Position numbers and translations under genes: made by a program
Notes under the pieces: generated by a model
Told to the model about the DNA's origin: nothing
The model's input: only the letters and a program-made list of their open reading frames with translations
Databases searched by the model: none
Shown: positions 7,981 through 16,369 of the stretch, one piece after another
Layout: the number at the start of each line of letters is the position of its first letter
How positions within the stretch are numbered: position 1 is the first letter of the stretch
Source: Enterococcus silesiacus
GTDB taxonomy: Bacteria > Bacillota > Bacilli > Lactobacillales > Enterococcaceae
Reading direction: 5' to 3'
DNA: 64,000 nt
Assembly (NCBI GenBank): GCA_001465115.1
Contig: CP013614.1
Span: forward strand, 186,001 to 250,000

Positions 7981-8523
7981 ATGGTTCAATTTAAAGGGAA
8001 CAATTATTCAAAAGATAAAACGATTCTTAGGGAGGTAACCTTAAGATATTCCAGTTACTTTTTACTGCCAACATTTATTGGTGTTCTTTTTTTTATACTA
8101 GGTTTTTTCCTAGTAATAGTAGGTATGGGAATCATAATGGGTCTGTTTGATATACCAACTAATGATTTAACGACATCCCAACTTTGGATTGTATTAATCA
8201 CACTTTGTATTCTTTTGATGATCATATCTCACTATTTACAGAAGTGTTACAATAAACTATTTTATAAAAAAATATCTTTAATAGAGCTTGGAAAGTACAG
8301 ATTTAAGCTATTGATTAATGGAGAGGTATTTGAGTATCGAAAAGCGGATATTTTGAAAATTAGAAAAATTAAATTCAGTGGAAAAGCAAGAATGCTGTCA
8401 GAAGCGAAGATCTTAATAAAAATGAACAATCGAACTTTTCGATTTTCATCTGATAAAGATTCAAACGAAATAGATTCACTGAATCAGCATTTACTTCAGT
8501 GGAAGTCGGAGAGTTCTGCTTAA
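7981..8523 (+). CDS. Membrane protein with PH-like cytoplasmic tail
   Basis: The 180-residue protein has two membrane helices (about 27-55 and 68-85) followed by a soluble C-terminal domain. That domain has short strands (KYRFKLLINGEVFEYRKADI) and ends in a helix. The pattern of hairpin membrane anchor plus PH-like beta domain is common in uncharacterised Firmicute proteins. AAAAGGAG precedes the ATG. No function can be assigned. Confidence 0.55.
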   Translation: MVQFKGNNYSKDKTILREVTLRYSSYFLLPTFIGVLFFILGFFLVIVGMGIIMGLFDIPTNDLTTSQLWIVLITLCILLMIISHYLQKCYNKLFYKKISLIELGKYRFKLLINGEVFEYRKADILKIRKIKFSGKARMLSEAKILIKMNNRTFRFSSDKDSNEIDSLNQHLLQWKSESSA

Positions 8524-8642
8524 CTCTTGTTGTGATCGTTAGCGTTAGGCTGAAAAACTTTTGATGAGAATAGTAATTTGTTGTTCGATAAGTTATTTTT
8601 AGACTAAACAAGCAGAGTATCATTTATCGAAAGGAGCTCTAT

Positions 8643-8754
8643 ATGATTAAAAATTAATACCGACAGCAAAGAGTTACTCAGCCAAGCGACAGCAAGAAGT
8701 AAAGTCGTCAATGAATGGGAAGCATTTTTGAGTATGAGCTATTTAATTGTTTGA
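8643..8754 (+). pseudogene. Frameshifted gene remnant
   Basis: GAAAGGAGC, a good ribosome site, precedes an ATG at 8643 that reads only MIKN before a stop. In the +1 frame the sequence continues from 8662 as DSKELLSQATARSKVVNEWE and ends at 8754. A single-base change in the AAAAATTAAT run would join them into a plausible 37-residue start of a protein. I read this as the decayed 5' end of a lost gene. The family is not identified. Confidence 0.35.
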
Positions 8755-8775
8755 AGTTAAAAAGGAGAAAAGAAA

Positions 8776-9090
8776 ATGAATAAGAATGAAATCTGGGAAG
8801 TGTTGATTTATAAACTAAAGGAAAATACTGGCAGTAAATTTCATAAAATAATGATGAAGGAAAGCATGCCGCTCCATAAGAAAAAAGGCATGAAAATAGT
8901 CAATCATGGTCAAGCACTACACGATCCTGATACATATTTTTTAATCAGAGCGTATCATAACTTACAGCATTTAGAAGCATCTCAACATGAATTTTACAGT
9001 GATGAAGAGTGGTTGGATGGACCACGAGAAAAAATAATTGCTTTGATTGATAGTAGTACTAAAACGATTATTCCTTCGAGTATGCTGTAA
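8776..9090 (+). CDS. NIPSNAP-like dimeric barrel protein
   Basis: The 104-residue product resembles NIPSNAP/dimeric alpha-beta barrel proteins: an N-terminal strand (IWEVLIYKLK), a helix, then DPDTYFLIRAYHNLQHLEAS and FYSDEEWLDGPREKI. Relatives bind small ligands or act as monooxygenase-like enzymes, but the role here is unknown. AAAGGAG precedes the ATG, and a bidirectional terminator follows. Confidence in the fold is moderate. Confidence 0.65.
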   Translation: MNKNEIWEVLIYKLKENTGSKFHKIMMKESMPLHKKKGMKIVNHGQALHDPDTYFLIRAYHNLQHLEASQHEFYSDEEWLDGPREKIIALIDSSTKTIIPSSML

Positions 9091-9126
9091 AAAAATAGCT
9101 GAATGTGGTTAGTTCATAGAGTTACT

Positions 9127-9174
9127 AAAATAACCTCCCACAGTTTTACATATTACTGTAGGAGGTTATTTTTA
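9127..9174. terminator. Bidirectional terminator
   Basis: AAAATAACCTCC and GGAGGTTATTTT flank an inner ACAGT/ACTGT stem. It lies between two convergent genes and serves both. The minus-strand stop codon touches its edge. Confidence 0.85.
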
Positions 9175-11178
9175 ATTAGAAACTAAAATAATCGAGGCAC
9201 TTGTATTCCCTTTAATATCTTTATTAATCATATGCAAAATAGTACCAGTCTGCTGTTTTGCAATAGTTAAGCTAAAATAGCCATTGTCATCTGTAGAAAC
9301 TTCTAAAATCACATCGTTATTAGCGGTAACGATTTGAATCAGTGTATTAGGTTCGCCTTGCCCTTTAACAAGCGTTTCATTTGGTGCAATTGTGACTTCA
9401 CTTATTTTCACTTCTTCTGGTGCTGTTTTATCGGCATTGATTAGTTTGACATTTGATAAATACATAACAGTGCTTGTACGGCCAAATAGGCTGTAATAAG
9501 TCATTTCAGAGCCTAATGTAATCATTTTAGGTCCAGTGACTTGAGGTGTATAGGCTATTTTTTTGCCAACCTTATTTTTGTTGGTTTGTTTTTCTTGTGT
9601 AAGTGGTTGACCAAATCCGTATTTAATTACTTGTTGGCTGTATTCTTTAGGATTTGGATTATAGGCGTCGAAGCTTAATTCGTAAGGCTGTCCTTTCATT
9701 AAATGTACTTCTTGTGCTGCATAGGCTGCAGAGCCTTTGCCTTTTTTGTAAAATTTCAACCCCTTTTGATCTGTTGACAGAGCTGAAAGAATCTCTTTTT
9801 TATGTCGTTTTAAGACAAATTCGTAAGGATTGGATTCATTGAGAGCGCTGAAATTCTTTCCATCGTTACTCAACTGCCAAGCCTCAAAACTAGTTTGGGC
9901 TGCGTTGCGTTTGAATTCAGTATTGATCAGTAAATTTTGATCTTCAGCAAGTTGTGGTCGCAATGCTTTCATTTCACTGACCGTTGTTAAAAATGAACGA
10001 ACTTTTTCTTTGTAAAGATCACCGCCTACTTTTAAGTTTACACCATGACCAGCATCTGGAATCGCCAACTGTTCTTTATACCCAAGGGCCGCGGTGTATA
10101 GTGTGTCTTTGGCAACTGGTGGAATAAACCAATCGGCAGTACCATGGATAAAGAGCTTAGGAACGTTCGATTTGGAAACGGCATCAAGCGGCGAAATATA
10201 ATATAGATCGATGTTTAACACAGGTTTTACAAATTCGTTATTAAGTGTGTCAATCAATGCATCTTCGCAATCATACCAATCAATCTTATTGACTAATGGG
10301 ATGTATTGGAGTTTGGCTGTCAAAAGACGCATAACATCTCGGGCTTGTTGTTCTATTGCATAATAGCCGCAATCTTCGATGACAGCTTCAACGTTAGGAT
10401 GAGGGTCTTCTTGTGACATCATGACGGTTGCCGCCCCCATTGAAACACCAAATAATAAGAACTTTTGATTTGGTTTTGTTTCTAGCTCTTGATCGATCCA
10501 AGCGTTAATATCGTTTTTTTCATAAGCACCAAACGTAATATAAGTTCCTTCACTTTTGCCATGTGAGCGCGCATCAGGGATGAGTATATTATAGCCAAGC
10601 TCATACAGAAATTCGGCTTCTAACATGATCTGCATAGGATTAGAGCGGTAGCCATGCTGAACAACAGCAGTTTTGTCAGAGTGATTATCGACATAATAAG
10701 CATGTAGCGTTAAATTTGATTGAGTTGGTTCATCAAAAACTGTAATGCTTCGCTCGCTTTTACCAGCAACGTGTTCAAACCAAGGACTACTATTGCTTAT
10801 ACCTGACATACCAGCTAAATCAGAAAAAAGAGTATTGTCTCTTTTAACGGTAATATCGAAAGCTAAAGAAGCGACTAATCTGTTTATGACAGGTCCAAAA
10901 TTACGGGCATTTGGATTTGAGTTCTCGGTTAAATAGCGTTCTATCTGATCGATAACTTCCTGTTCTCTTTGCGGTAATTGTTCTCTTTCAGCCATTGTTT
11001 TGGCTTCAAATGATTCATTTGGTTCTACTTGAGAGCGGATTGTATTCGTGCGATTCAATGACGGCTCCACCTCATTTTCCTCACTGATAATCACGATATT
11101 TTCGCTAGCTAGCGCATTAGTTGGTAATAGTAAACTTAGTAAAAATAAGCCAACAATAAACGTTTTAAATTTTTTCAT
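9172..11178 (-). CDS. Secreted alpha/beta hydrolase with C-terminal Ig-like domain
   Basis: The 668-residue product has a signal peptide (about 1-25, ending near NALASE). An alpha/beta hydrolase domain spans about 130-410. The nucleophile elbow is visible as LLFGVSMGAATV (G-x-S-x-G), an oxyanion-side segment as VVQHGYRSNPMQ, and the likely catalytic His as IPDAGHGVN; an aspartate in HGTADWFIPP may complete the triad. A carbohydrate-binding-like stretch (about 425-575) and a C-terminal bacterial Ig-like domain with the end NTSASIILVSN follow. It is probably an exported esterase or peptidase of the YfhR/BAAT-like group. The substrate is unknown. The ATG at 11178 is favoured over one 7 codons upstream because GAAAGGG lies ahead of it. 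Confidence 0.8.
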   Translation of the reverse strand: MKKFKTFIVGLFLLSLLLPTNALASENIVIISEENEVEPSLNRTNTIRSQVEPNESFEAKTMAEREQLPQREQEVIDQIERYLTENSNPNARNFGPVINRLVASLAFDITVKRDNTLFSDLAGMSGISNSSPWFEHVAGKSERSITVFDEPTQSNLTLHAYYVDNHSDKTAVVQHGYRSNPMQIMLEAEFLYELGYNILIPDARSHGKSEGTYITFGAYEKNDINAWIDQELETKPNQKFLLFGVSMGAATVMMSQEDPHPNVEAVIEDCGYYAIEQQARDVMRLLTAKLQYIPLVNKIDWYDCEDALIDTLNNEFVKPVLNIDLYYISPLDAVSKSNVPKLFIHGTADWFIPPVAKDTLYTAALGYKEQLAIPDAGHGVNLKVGGDLYKEKVRSFLTTVSEMKALRPQLAEDQNLLINTEFKRNAAQTSFEAWQLSNDGKNFSALNESNPYEFVLKRHKKEILSALSTDQKGLKFYKKGKGSAAYAAQEVHLMKGQPYELSFDAYNPNPKEYSQQVIKYGFGQPLTQEKQTNKNKVGKKIAYTPQVTGPKMITLGSEMTYYSLFGRTSTVMYLSNVKLINADKTAPEEVKISEVTIAPNETLVKGQGEPNTLIQIVTANNDVILEVSTDDNGYFSLTIAKQQTGTILHMINKDIKGNTSASIILVSN

Positions 11179-11459
11179 TTTTCTTTTCAACCCTTTCATC
11201 TTTTGATAATAATCAATAAAGAACAGTATATTGTATATTACAAAAAAGTCAATAAATATTTCTAATAAAAAAGAATAATATCTATTAAAAAAGAATTATA
11301 TGTTTTTTGAATAGTTTTGTGAATTAAACATAATTAACAGAGTGGCATTGTAAACAAGTAAGAAGCTGTTTAATTATTGATAAGCCTTTTTCCCATTTAC
11401 CTTCTACTAAAACAATGAGATAATAATTATGGAAAAATTTAATTTTGGAGGGAAATAGG

Positions 11460-12719
11460 TTGGGAGATTCATTAGTTCAAAATCAGTGTTCAACTTGTGG
11501 GGGAGCAATTACTGATTTAAATGCAAAACATTGTCCACACTGTGGGACATCACAAGATATTGTTCAAACAACGATCGATGAAAAAAATAAAAATGTTGAG
11601 TTGTGCCCAAATTGCGGTTCGCCAGTTACATTTAATATTGAAAAACAGCAGTTCGCTTGTGATTTTTGTCACTCTACGTTTACAACAAAAGCTGAAAAAG
11701 AATTTGATAATCTGACGTTTGAGCCAGATAATTTGATTCCATTTCAAGTACCAGAAGGCTTAGCCAAGAAACGATTCTTTGAATGGTTGATTCAAGGCGA
11801 AAATGTTCCTTTGGATATCCTTGGGAAAGTCACAAATATTCAGCTGGAACAAGTTTTTATTCCATACATAGGTGCAAGTGTCGCCTATGAAGGGGCGTGG
11901 GGGGCAGATATTGGATACAATCGTTCTGAAAGCTATACAGAATATGTAACAAAAGAAGACAAAAAGGGCAATAAATATTCTGAACCAGTCACAAAAACAC
12001 GAACTGTTGTCGACTGGAATCATTCGAGTGATATTTTTACAGGAACAGCTTTCAAGAGCTATCTAATCAATAATGAATTGACAGGTCCTGTGGCAGAATT
12101 TGCTAAAAGTGCTAGCCATTTGGCTTTTGTGGAAGATGTAAAACCATTTGATGAACATTATACAGCAGGTACTCGGCAACTGAAGATTTCATCGGATCGA
12201 GTGTCAGAAGTTTTACGTTCAATCCGTGATTTTGCCAAGGACGAAGCGCAGAAAACAATGCTTGGTATTTTACCAGGCGATAAAAATAAAAATGCAAAAA
12301 TAACGAAGTTCACTTACGATTTAACCTCAAAATACACGTATGTCCCTTTTTGGAAAATCATGTATAAGTATGAAGGGATCGATTATATCGTAATCGTCAC
12401 CGCAGCTAAAAAAGATAAAATCGAAATGGATGGCAGCCGGCCATTAAGCCAGGAAGATTCAACAGTTGAAAAAGGCCTGAGGAAAAAAGGCCGATATGGT
12501 CTGTTCGCTAGTGTGCTATTTCTCTTGGTCAATATATTTAATATTCTTCCGGATGCTGCAGGACCATTTCTTGCGATTCTTTTTTTAGCAGGAATCGGTG
12601 TTTGGATTTACTTTGCAATCAAGCGGCATAGTTTCCTGAGCTCAAATAAAAAGCATCTTAAAAATAATTTACATGAATACCCGGAATACATGGATTTATT
12701 ACGACAATATCCAGAGTGA
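11460..12719 (+). CDS. Zinc-ribbon membrane protein
   Basis: The 419-residue product opens with two zinc ribbons: CSTCGG with CPHCG (about 10-30), and CPNCGS with CDFCHS (about 49-74), the second of the TFIIB-like type. A long soluble middle domain follows and then two membrane helices near the C-terminus (about 348-385). Such proteins are common in Firmicutes and unexplained. I chose the TTG at 11460 because GGAGGGA is 7 bases ahead; the in-frame TTG at 11445 overlaps that site. A terminator follows. Confidence 0.75.
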   Translation: MGDSLVQNQCSTCGGAITDLNAKHCPHCGTSQDIVQTTIDEKNKNVELCPNCGSPVTFNIEKQQFACDFCHSTFTTKAEKEFDNLTFEPDNLIPFQVPEGLAKKRFFEWLIQGENVPLDILGKVTNIQLEQVFIPYIGASVAYEGAWGADIGYNRSESYTEYVTKEDKKGNKYSEPVTKTRTVVDWNHSSDIFTGTAFKSYLINNELTGPVAEFAKSASHLAFVEDVKPFDEHYTAGTRQLKISSDRVSEVLRSIRDFAKDEAQKTMLGILPGDKNKNAKITKFTYDLTSKYTYVPFWKIMYKYEGIDYIVIVTAAKKDKIEMDGSRPLSQEDSTVEKGLRKKGRYGLFASVLFLLVNIFNILPDAAGPFLAILFLAGIGVWIYFAIKRHSFLSSNKKHLKNNLHEYPEYMDLLRQYPE

Positions 12720-12740
12720 TTCTGAATTGCCTTAAGCATG

Positions 12741-12781
12741 AAAGCATACTAAGTATTTTCTAAACTTAGTATGCTTTTTTT
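12741..12781 (+). terminator. Intrinsic terminator
   Basis: AAAGCATACTAAG pairs perfectly with CTTAGTATGCTTT across an 11-base loop and is followed by a T-run. Confidence 0.9.
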
Positions 12782-12812
12782 AATAGAATGATTAAAAGGA
12801 GAGCTTGTCGAT

Positions 12813-12878
12813 TTGAAAGTTGATTTCACTGAAACTGATCCACTATTTTCTCTTCCAATAAAAGCTTGGGGAAATTGA
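12813..12878 (+). pseudogene. Tiny ORF, likely truncated gene start
   Basis: AAAGGAGAG followed by a TTG start opens a 21-residue frame (MKVDFTETDPLFSLPIKAWG plus N). It reads like the start of a soluble protein cut short. It could be a small peptide gene or a relic. The remainder of 12879-12980 shows nothing recognisable. Confidence 0.25.
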
Positions 12879-12980
12879 GTTTTTATTTTACGGTGAAAAG
12901 TATAGTCAACAAATTATTCCTCGTTCAGCCAAAATAATCATTTTGTAAATAAACATAGACGTATCTTCTTTTTTTCGATA

Positions 12981-13018
12981 ATATAAAACTATCTATCTTT
13001 GTGTAGATAGTTTTATAT
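12981..13018 (+). promoter_or_regulatory. Perfect 15-bp inverted repeat in the leader of the LRR gene
   Basis: ATATAAAACTATCTA at 12981-12995 pairs perfectly with 13004-13018 around an 8-base loop, ending just before the AAAGGAG ribosome site. It has no T-run, so an operator or translation-controlling hairpin is likelier than a terminator. Confidence 0.6.
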
Positions 13019-13034
13019 CAAAGGAGAGCGAATA

Positions 13035-13961
13035 ATGAAAAAATCAGTAAAATCATCAATGGTTGTGTTGGCGCTAGGTTTAGGTTTGTCAATTGGCACA
13101 TCTGAAGAAGTAGAAGCAATGTATGAGTCACCGTACTCTTATTTTAATGATTATGGCATAAGAGAAGAATTATTTGCTGATGTAGATAATCTTTATTCTG
13201 ATCGTTACCGAGCTGAAATGGACCAGTTGATGGAGAAGCACGAAAAGGGATCGATCTCTGATGATGAATTTGATCGCTTGTCGGAAAAGTTAGCTGAGAT
13301 AGATGAAAAAAATTTTCTCGAAAGAAAAACACTATTTGACAGTTACGGTTTATTAAAAAAAATAGATATCAAAAATATAACGCACTTTGATACAGATTTT
13401 GAGGAGTATTCTTCTCTTACTGGTATTGAAGAACTGACAGCATTAGAACAAGTTCAAGGTGAGGGTGGCAATTTTAACAGTTTTAGAGAGCTCTCGGAGT
13501 TAAAAAACTTAAAAACAGTTATGTTGGAGGCAAATAATCAACTAACGTTAAATAGTTTTAAAAAGTTAAAAGACTTAGAAACGATACAGTTGTTGTTTGA
13601 TGGCTATGAAAAAAATGAAGAACAGGATAGTCAAGAATATACACAAGCACTGCCAACAGATATTTCTGCTTTATCTAATTTGAATAAATTAAAGAATATC
13701 CAAATCAGTGCTCGAGGTAGAATGGCCACGGTCACCTTAAAAAAAGGAACGACCTCTTATCAATTATTTGACCCTATCGTGCCGTCAAAGCAATTTGATG
13801 GAGCTGAAATGAAGTATTTTTCTGATAATGAAAGTAGTGAATGGTTGGAATGGAATGACTTAAAAGGTGATGAGAAATACTTGGGATTCAGCTGGCGTAT
13901 AGAAAAGGGAACAAATCTTTCTTATACTGGCGAAGGGCAAATCCCAATTCGCTGGAAATAA
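13035..13961 (+). CDS. Secreted LRR-like protein
   Basis: The 308-residue product has a signal peptide (about 1-28, ending near VEAMYES). A charged helical region follows (about 45-110), then irregular leucine-rich repeats: ITHFDTDFEEYSSLTGIEEL, RELSELKNLKTVMLEANNQL, FKKLKDLETIQLLFD and ISALSNLNKLKNIQISARG. The C-terminal part (about 235-308) is beta-rich and ends at TGEGQIPIRW. There is no LPXTG or WxL anchor. It is probably secreted or loosely surface-bound; the ligand is unknown. The ribosome site AAAGGAG is next to a strong leader hairpin. Confidence 0.6.
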   Translation: MKKSVKSSMVVLALGLGLSIGTSEEVEAMYESPYSYFNDYGIREELFADVDNLYSDRYRAEMDQLMEKHEKGSISDDEFDRLSEKLAEIDEKNFLERKTLFDSYGLLKKIDIKNITHFDTDFEEYSSLTGIEELTALEQVQGEGGNFNSFRELSELKNLKTVMLEANNQLTLNSFKKLKDLETIQLLFDGYEKNEEQDSQEYTQALPTDISALSNLNKLKNIQISARGRMATVTLKKGTTSYQLFDPIVPSKQFDGAEMKYFSDNESSEWLEWNDLKGDEKYLGFSWRIEKGTNLSYTGEGQIPIRWK

Positions 13962-13975
13962 TCAAAATAGACAAA

Positions 13976-14060
13976 CGAAGGGGTTGCTTCTGCTTCCACC
14001 GTTTATTCGGATTCCAAGTGATTGGGTTATAGCTCGTAGAGTTATGGCCCAATTACTTTT
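13976..14060 (+). repeat. Hairpin-bearing intergenic repeat, copy 1
   Basis: This stretch is closely similar, over about 85 bases, to 41265-41350. Both carry TTGCTTCTGCTTCCACCGTT and end in a hairpin (GTGATTGGG to CCCAATTAC, 14018-14056) followed by Ts. Base differences between the two copies keep pairing through wobbles, so the hairpin is probably selected. It works as a terminator after the LRR gene. Confidence 0.75.
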
Positions 14061-14188
14061 ATTATTTCTCATAAATTTTAATGATGATCGAAGGAATTGA
14101 GTGGTTGTGGCAATTGATTACAAGGTATAATTGTAAAAGTGTTAAACTAGATAGTTACCTCTAACAAAGTTAAAAGGAGAATAAAAAT

Positions 14189-15136
14189 ATGATTCGAAGT
14201 GAGTTGAAAAAGAAAGCCCAGAGCCATCTGCATGGTTATTATGGAAATTGGAGCTTACTAGCTATTATTCCAAGTGCAGCTTTATTTATTTATTTCTTTT
14301 TTATAGTAGTTCTGTTTCAAGCACCGATTAGTACACAAGATCAATCAAATGAGTATAAATCTTGGCAAGATGACTATTCAGAAAAGTCAAATCGACACAA
14401 TAATGAGTATCAAAAAGGCTATGATGATGGTTATTTTGAGGGCTATGACGAAGGCTATGATAAAGGTTTTTATGAAGAGGATTCTTATGATGAAGACGAT
14501 TATAGAGGGAAAAATTTAGATTCACTTTCCCACAAAGCTGCTATAACACCGTTGAAAAATACGACACGAACGGTTACGTATACACAGACAACAACAATAG
14601 ATTCCAATTTTGGCGGTTTTTTTGCCTTTTTATTCGGTATTTTGTTATTGTTAGTTACTATTTTGTATCGTGGCATGGTTCAGTGGGCGGCAATTGATAA
14701 TGTGGAAGGACGTAAATTTAGTCTTAAAACAATCTTTGTCGCATTTATTAAAGAAAATGGGAAACGAACAGTAATCGCAAATCTTTTAGTTGTACTGTAC
14801 ACGTTTTTATGGTCCTTATTGTTTATTATTCCGGGTGTTATCAAGCAGTTGTCGTATGGTATGACAAATTATTTATTGAAAAAAGATCCTGAATTAACAC
14901 CAAAGGCCGCGATGGCTCTTAGCCAAGAGTTGATGCAGGGGTATAAGCTTGAATATTTGATTTTTTCTTATTCATTTATTTTATGGCAGTTTGCAACGAC
15001 GTTTAGTTTTGGTTTAGCTGGTATGTATGTTATTCCATATTATGGGGTATCAGAAGTGTTGTTTTTTGACCAGATTATTGCAGAAAAACATTATTTATTT
15101 TCACAAGAAAAAGAAGCAGGTTTTGAAGACTTTTAG
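14189..15136 (+). CDS. DUF975 family membrane protein
   Basis: The 315-residue product begins MIRSELKKKAQSHLHGYYGN, the usual opening of DUF975 proteins. It has about five membrane helices (about 22-44, 148-168, 200-225 and two near the C-terminus). Between the first two is an unusual hydrophilic insert with a repeated G-Y-D-(E/D)-G-Y/F pattern (YDDGYFEGYDEGYDKGF). The C-terminal LAGMYVIPYYGVSEVLFFDQ block is typical. The function is unknown. AAAAGGAG precedes the ATG. Confidence 0.75.
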   Translation: MIRSELKKKAQSHLHGYYGNWSLLAIIPSAALFIYFFFIVVLFQAPISTQDQSNEYKSWQDDYSEKSNRHNNEYQKGYDDGYFEGYDEGYDKGFYEEDSYDEDDYRGKNLDSLSHKAAITPLKNTTRTVTYTQTTTIDSNFGGFFAFLFGILLLLVTILYRGMVQWAAIDNVEGRKFSLKTIFVAFIKENGKRTVIANLLVVLYTFLWSLLFIIPGVIKQLSYGMTNYLLKKDPELTPKAAMALSQELMQGYKLEYLIFSYSFILWQFATTFSFGLAGMYVIPYYGVSEVLFFDQIIAEKHYLFSQEKEAGFEDF

Positions 15137-15140
15137 AGTA

Positions 15141-15221
15141 GAAGATTGATTCTACTTCCATTATTTATTCGGATTAAGGGTGTGAAACAAAAGTGCATGT
15201 CGCTTTTGTTTCACACCCTTT
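15141..15221 (+). repeat. Diverged repeat copy plus strong terminator
   Basis: The left part (15141-15175) is a diverged copy of the start of the repeat at 13976, including TTTATTCGGATT. The right part is a perfect 16-bp stem, GGGTGTGAAACAAAAG against its complement (15178-15218), ending in Ts. Here the repeat head is joined to a different hairpin. Confidence 0.7.
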
Positions 15222-15302
15222 AAATTCGAATAAACGATACAATCAGGAAATGAGTTAAAGGATAGTTAAACAGAAACCGCTTTGGAACAATCCTATCGTA
15301 TT

Positions 15303-16001
15303 TTATGAACCAGAGCTAACAAAAGGTGTGATCAGACCAGCTAACCCTTCAATATTTCTTGTTTGGATCATAATTGTTCCTGTACCGTGGAATTCATTGA
15401 CCACGCCTTCGCCTGTTGTGAAACCAAAGAGTCCAGAAGCAACCTTGATATTGTAATCTAACGATTCAGACCAAGCGACCACATGTTGATTATCCACAAC
15501 AAACGGCTTGCTTCCGTCTAAATGAATTTCAATGATATCCCCATAGCTGTTGATCAGTAACGAGCCAGAGCCAGCTGTTTCCATTACAAATAAACCACCA
15601 GTGCCGCCAAAAATTGCACCGCTAAGCTTTTGACGTTTCATATTATACGAAACGGATGTATCACAGGCTAAAAATGCACCTGTATTTAAACGCCAATGCT
15701 CTGATCCAACGTGTAGTTCTTTAATTGTGCCAGGTGTTGCCGGAGCTAAAGCCATTTTAGCAGTATCAGTTAAACCAGAAGCTTTTGTGATAAAAAAACT
15801 TTCCCCACTAGTGACTGAACGACCTAAAGCTCGGATTGCACCGCCTAGACCAGACTTCCCATTGCTGTTCATTTTTCCTTCAAGATTGATTTCCCCGTTG
15901 TGGTACACCATCGCACCACTTTCTAGCTGAATACTTTCCCCTTTTTTTAATGCTACTTCGACTAATGGAAAAACTGTATTTTCTGTCATTTTATAGTCCA
16001 T
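15303..16001 (-). CDS. AIM24/TIGR00266 family protein
   Basis: The 232-residue product fits the AIM24 (TIGR00266) beta-helix-like family. Key stretches are VALKKGESIQLESGAMVYH, the glycine-rich NSNGKSGLGGAIRALGRSV, the SGESFFITKASG block and the TFGTGE-like GLFGFTTGEGVVNEFHGTG end. The molecular function in bacteria is not established. AAGGAGG precedes the ATG on the minus strand. It is convergent with the DUF975 gene and divergent from the molybdenum cluster. Confidence 0.85.
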   Translation of the reverse strand: MDYKMTENTVFPLVEVALKKGESIQLESGAMVYHNGEINLEGKMNSNGKSGLGGAIRALGRSVTSGESFFITKASGLTDTAKMALAPATPGTIKELHVGSEHWRLNTGAFLACDTSVSYNMKRQKLSGAIFGGTGGLFVMETAGSGSLLINSYGDIIEIHLDGSKPFVVDNQHVVAWSESLDYNIKVASGLFGFTTGEGVVNEFHGTGTIMIQTRNIEGLAGLITPFVSSGS

Positions 16002-16218
16002 TGATAAACCTCCTTTTTTCTGTTAGTTACTAGTATACCTTAAATAATGTTGACTTTCTTCTAATTTTTTTTAATAAAATAGGGAAGAGCGTTTCTATAT
16101 TGATCGTATGTAGAAAATGCCTAAAAGTTGACTGTAATGAAGTATAGTGAGCCTCTTTTTTTACGATCATATACAATGAAAATAAATCATTTAAGCGTAA
16201 GAAATAGTAAAATAGTAA

Positions 16219-16246
16219 TTGACTTGTTGGAAGGATGTTTTATAAT
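16219..16246 (+). promoter_or_regulatory. Promoter of the mobA-fdh-moeA operon
   Basis: TTGACT and TATAAT are separated by 16 bp, about 125 bases upstream of mobA and immediately ahead of a large palindrome. It is the best promoter match near this operon. Confidence 0.75.
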
Positions 16247-16256
16247 AGAATAAAAG

Positions 16257-16286
16257 TTATAGCTAAAAAATATTTTTTAGCTATAA
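16257..16286. promoter_or_regulatory. Perfect 30-bp palindrome downstream of the mobA promoter
   Basis: The sequence TTATAGCTAAAAAAT is followed at once by its exact reverse complement, with no spacer. It starts 10 bp after the -10 box, covering the expected transcription start, where a repressor would block transcription. As RNA it would also fold, but the A/T core and position favour an operator. No obvious local regulator gene is present. Confidence 0.65.
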
Positions 16287-16369
16287 TAAAATTTTAGTTA
16301 AAATGATTTTATGTTGATGTTGAATAAGCAAATGCTGTTTTAGGACACTAGAGTTAAATTTAGGGAGGT

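Noticed and set aside
12813..12878. Bacteriocin or pheromone peptide
   Set aside because: The 21-residue frame has no leader, double-glycine or hydrophobic signal; it looks like a truncated gene start.
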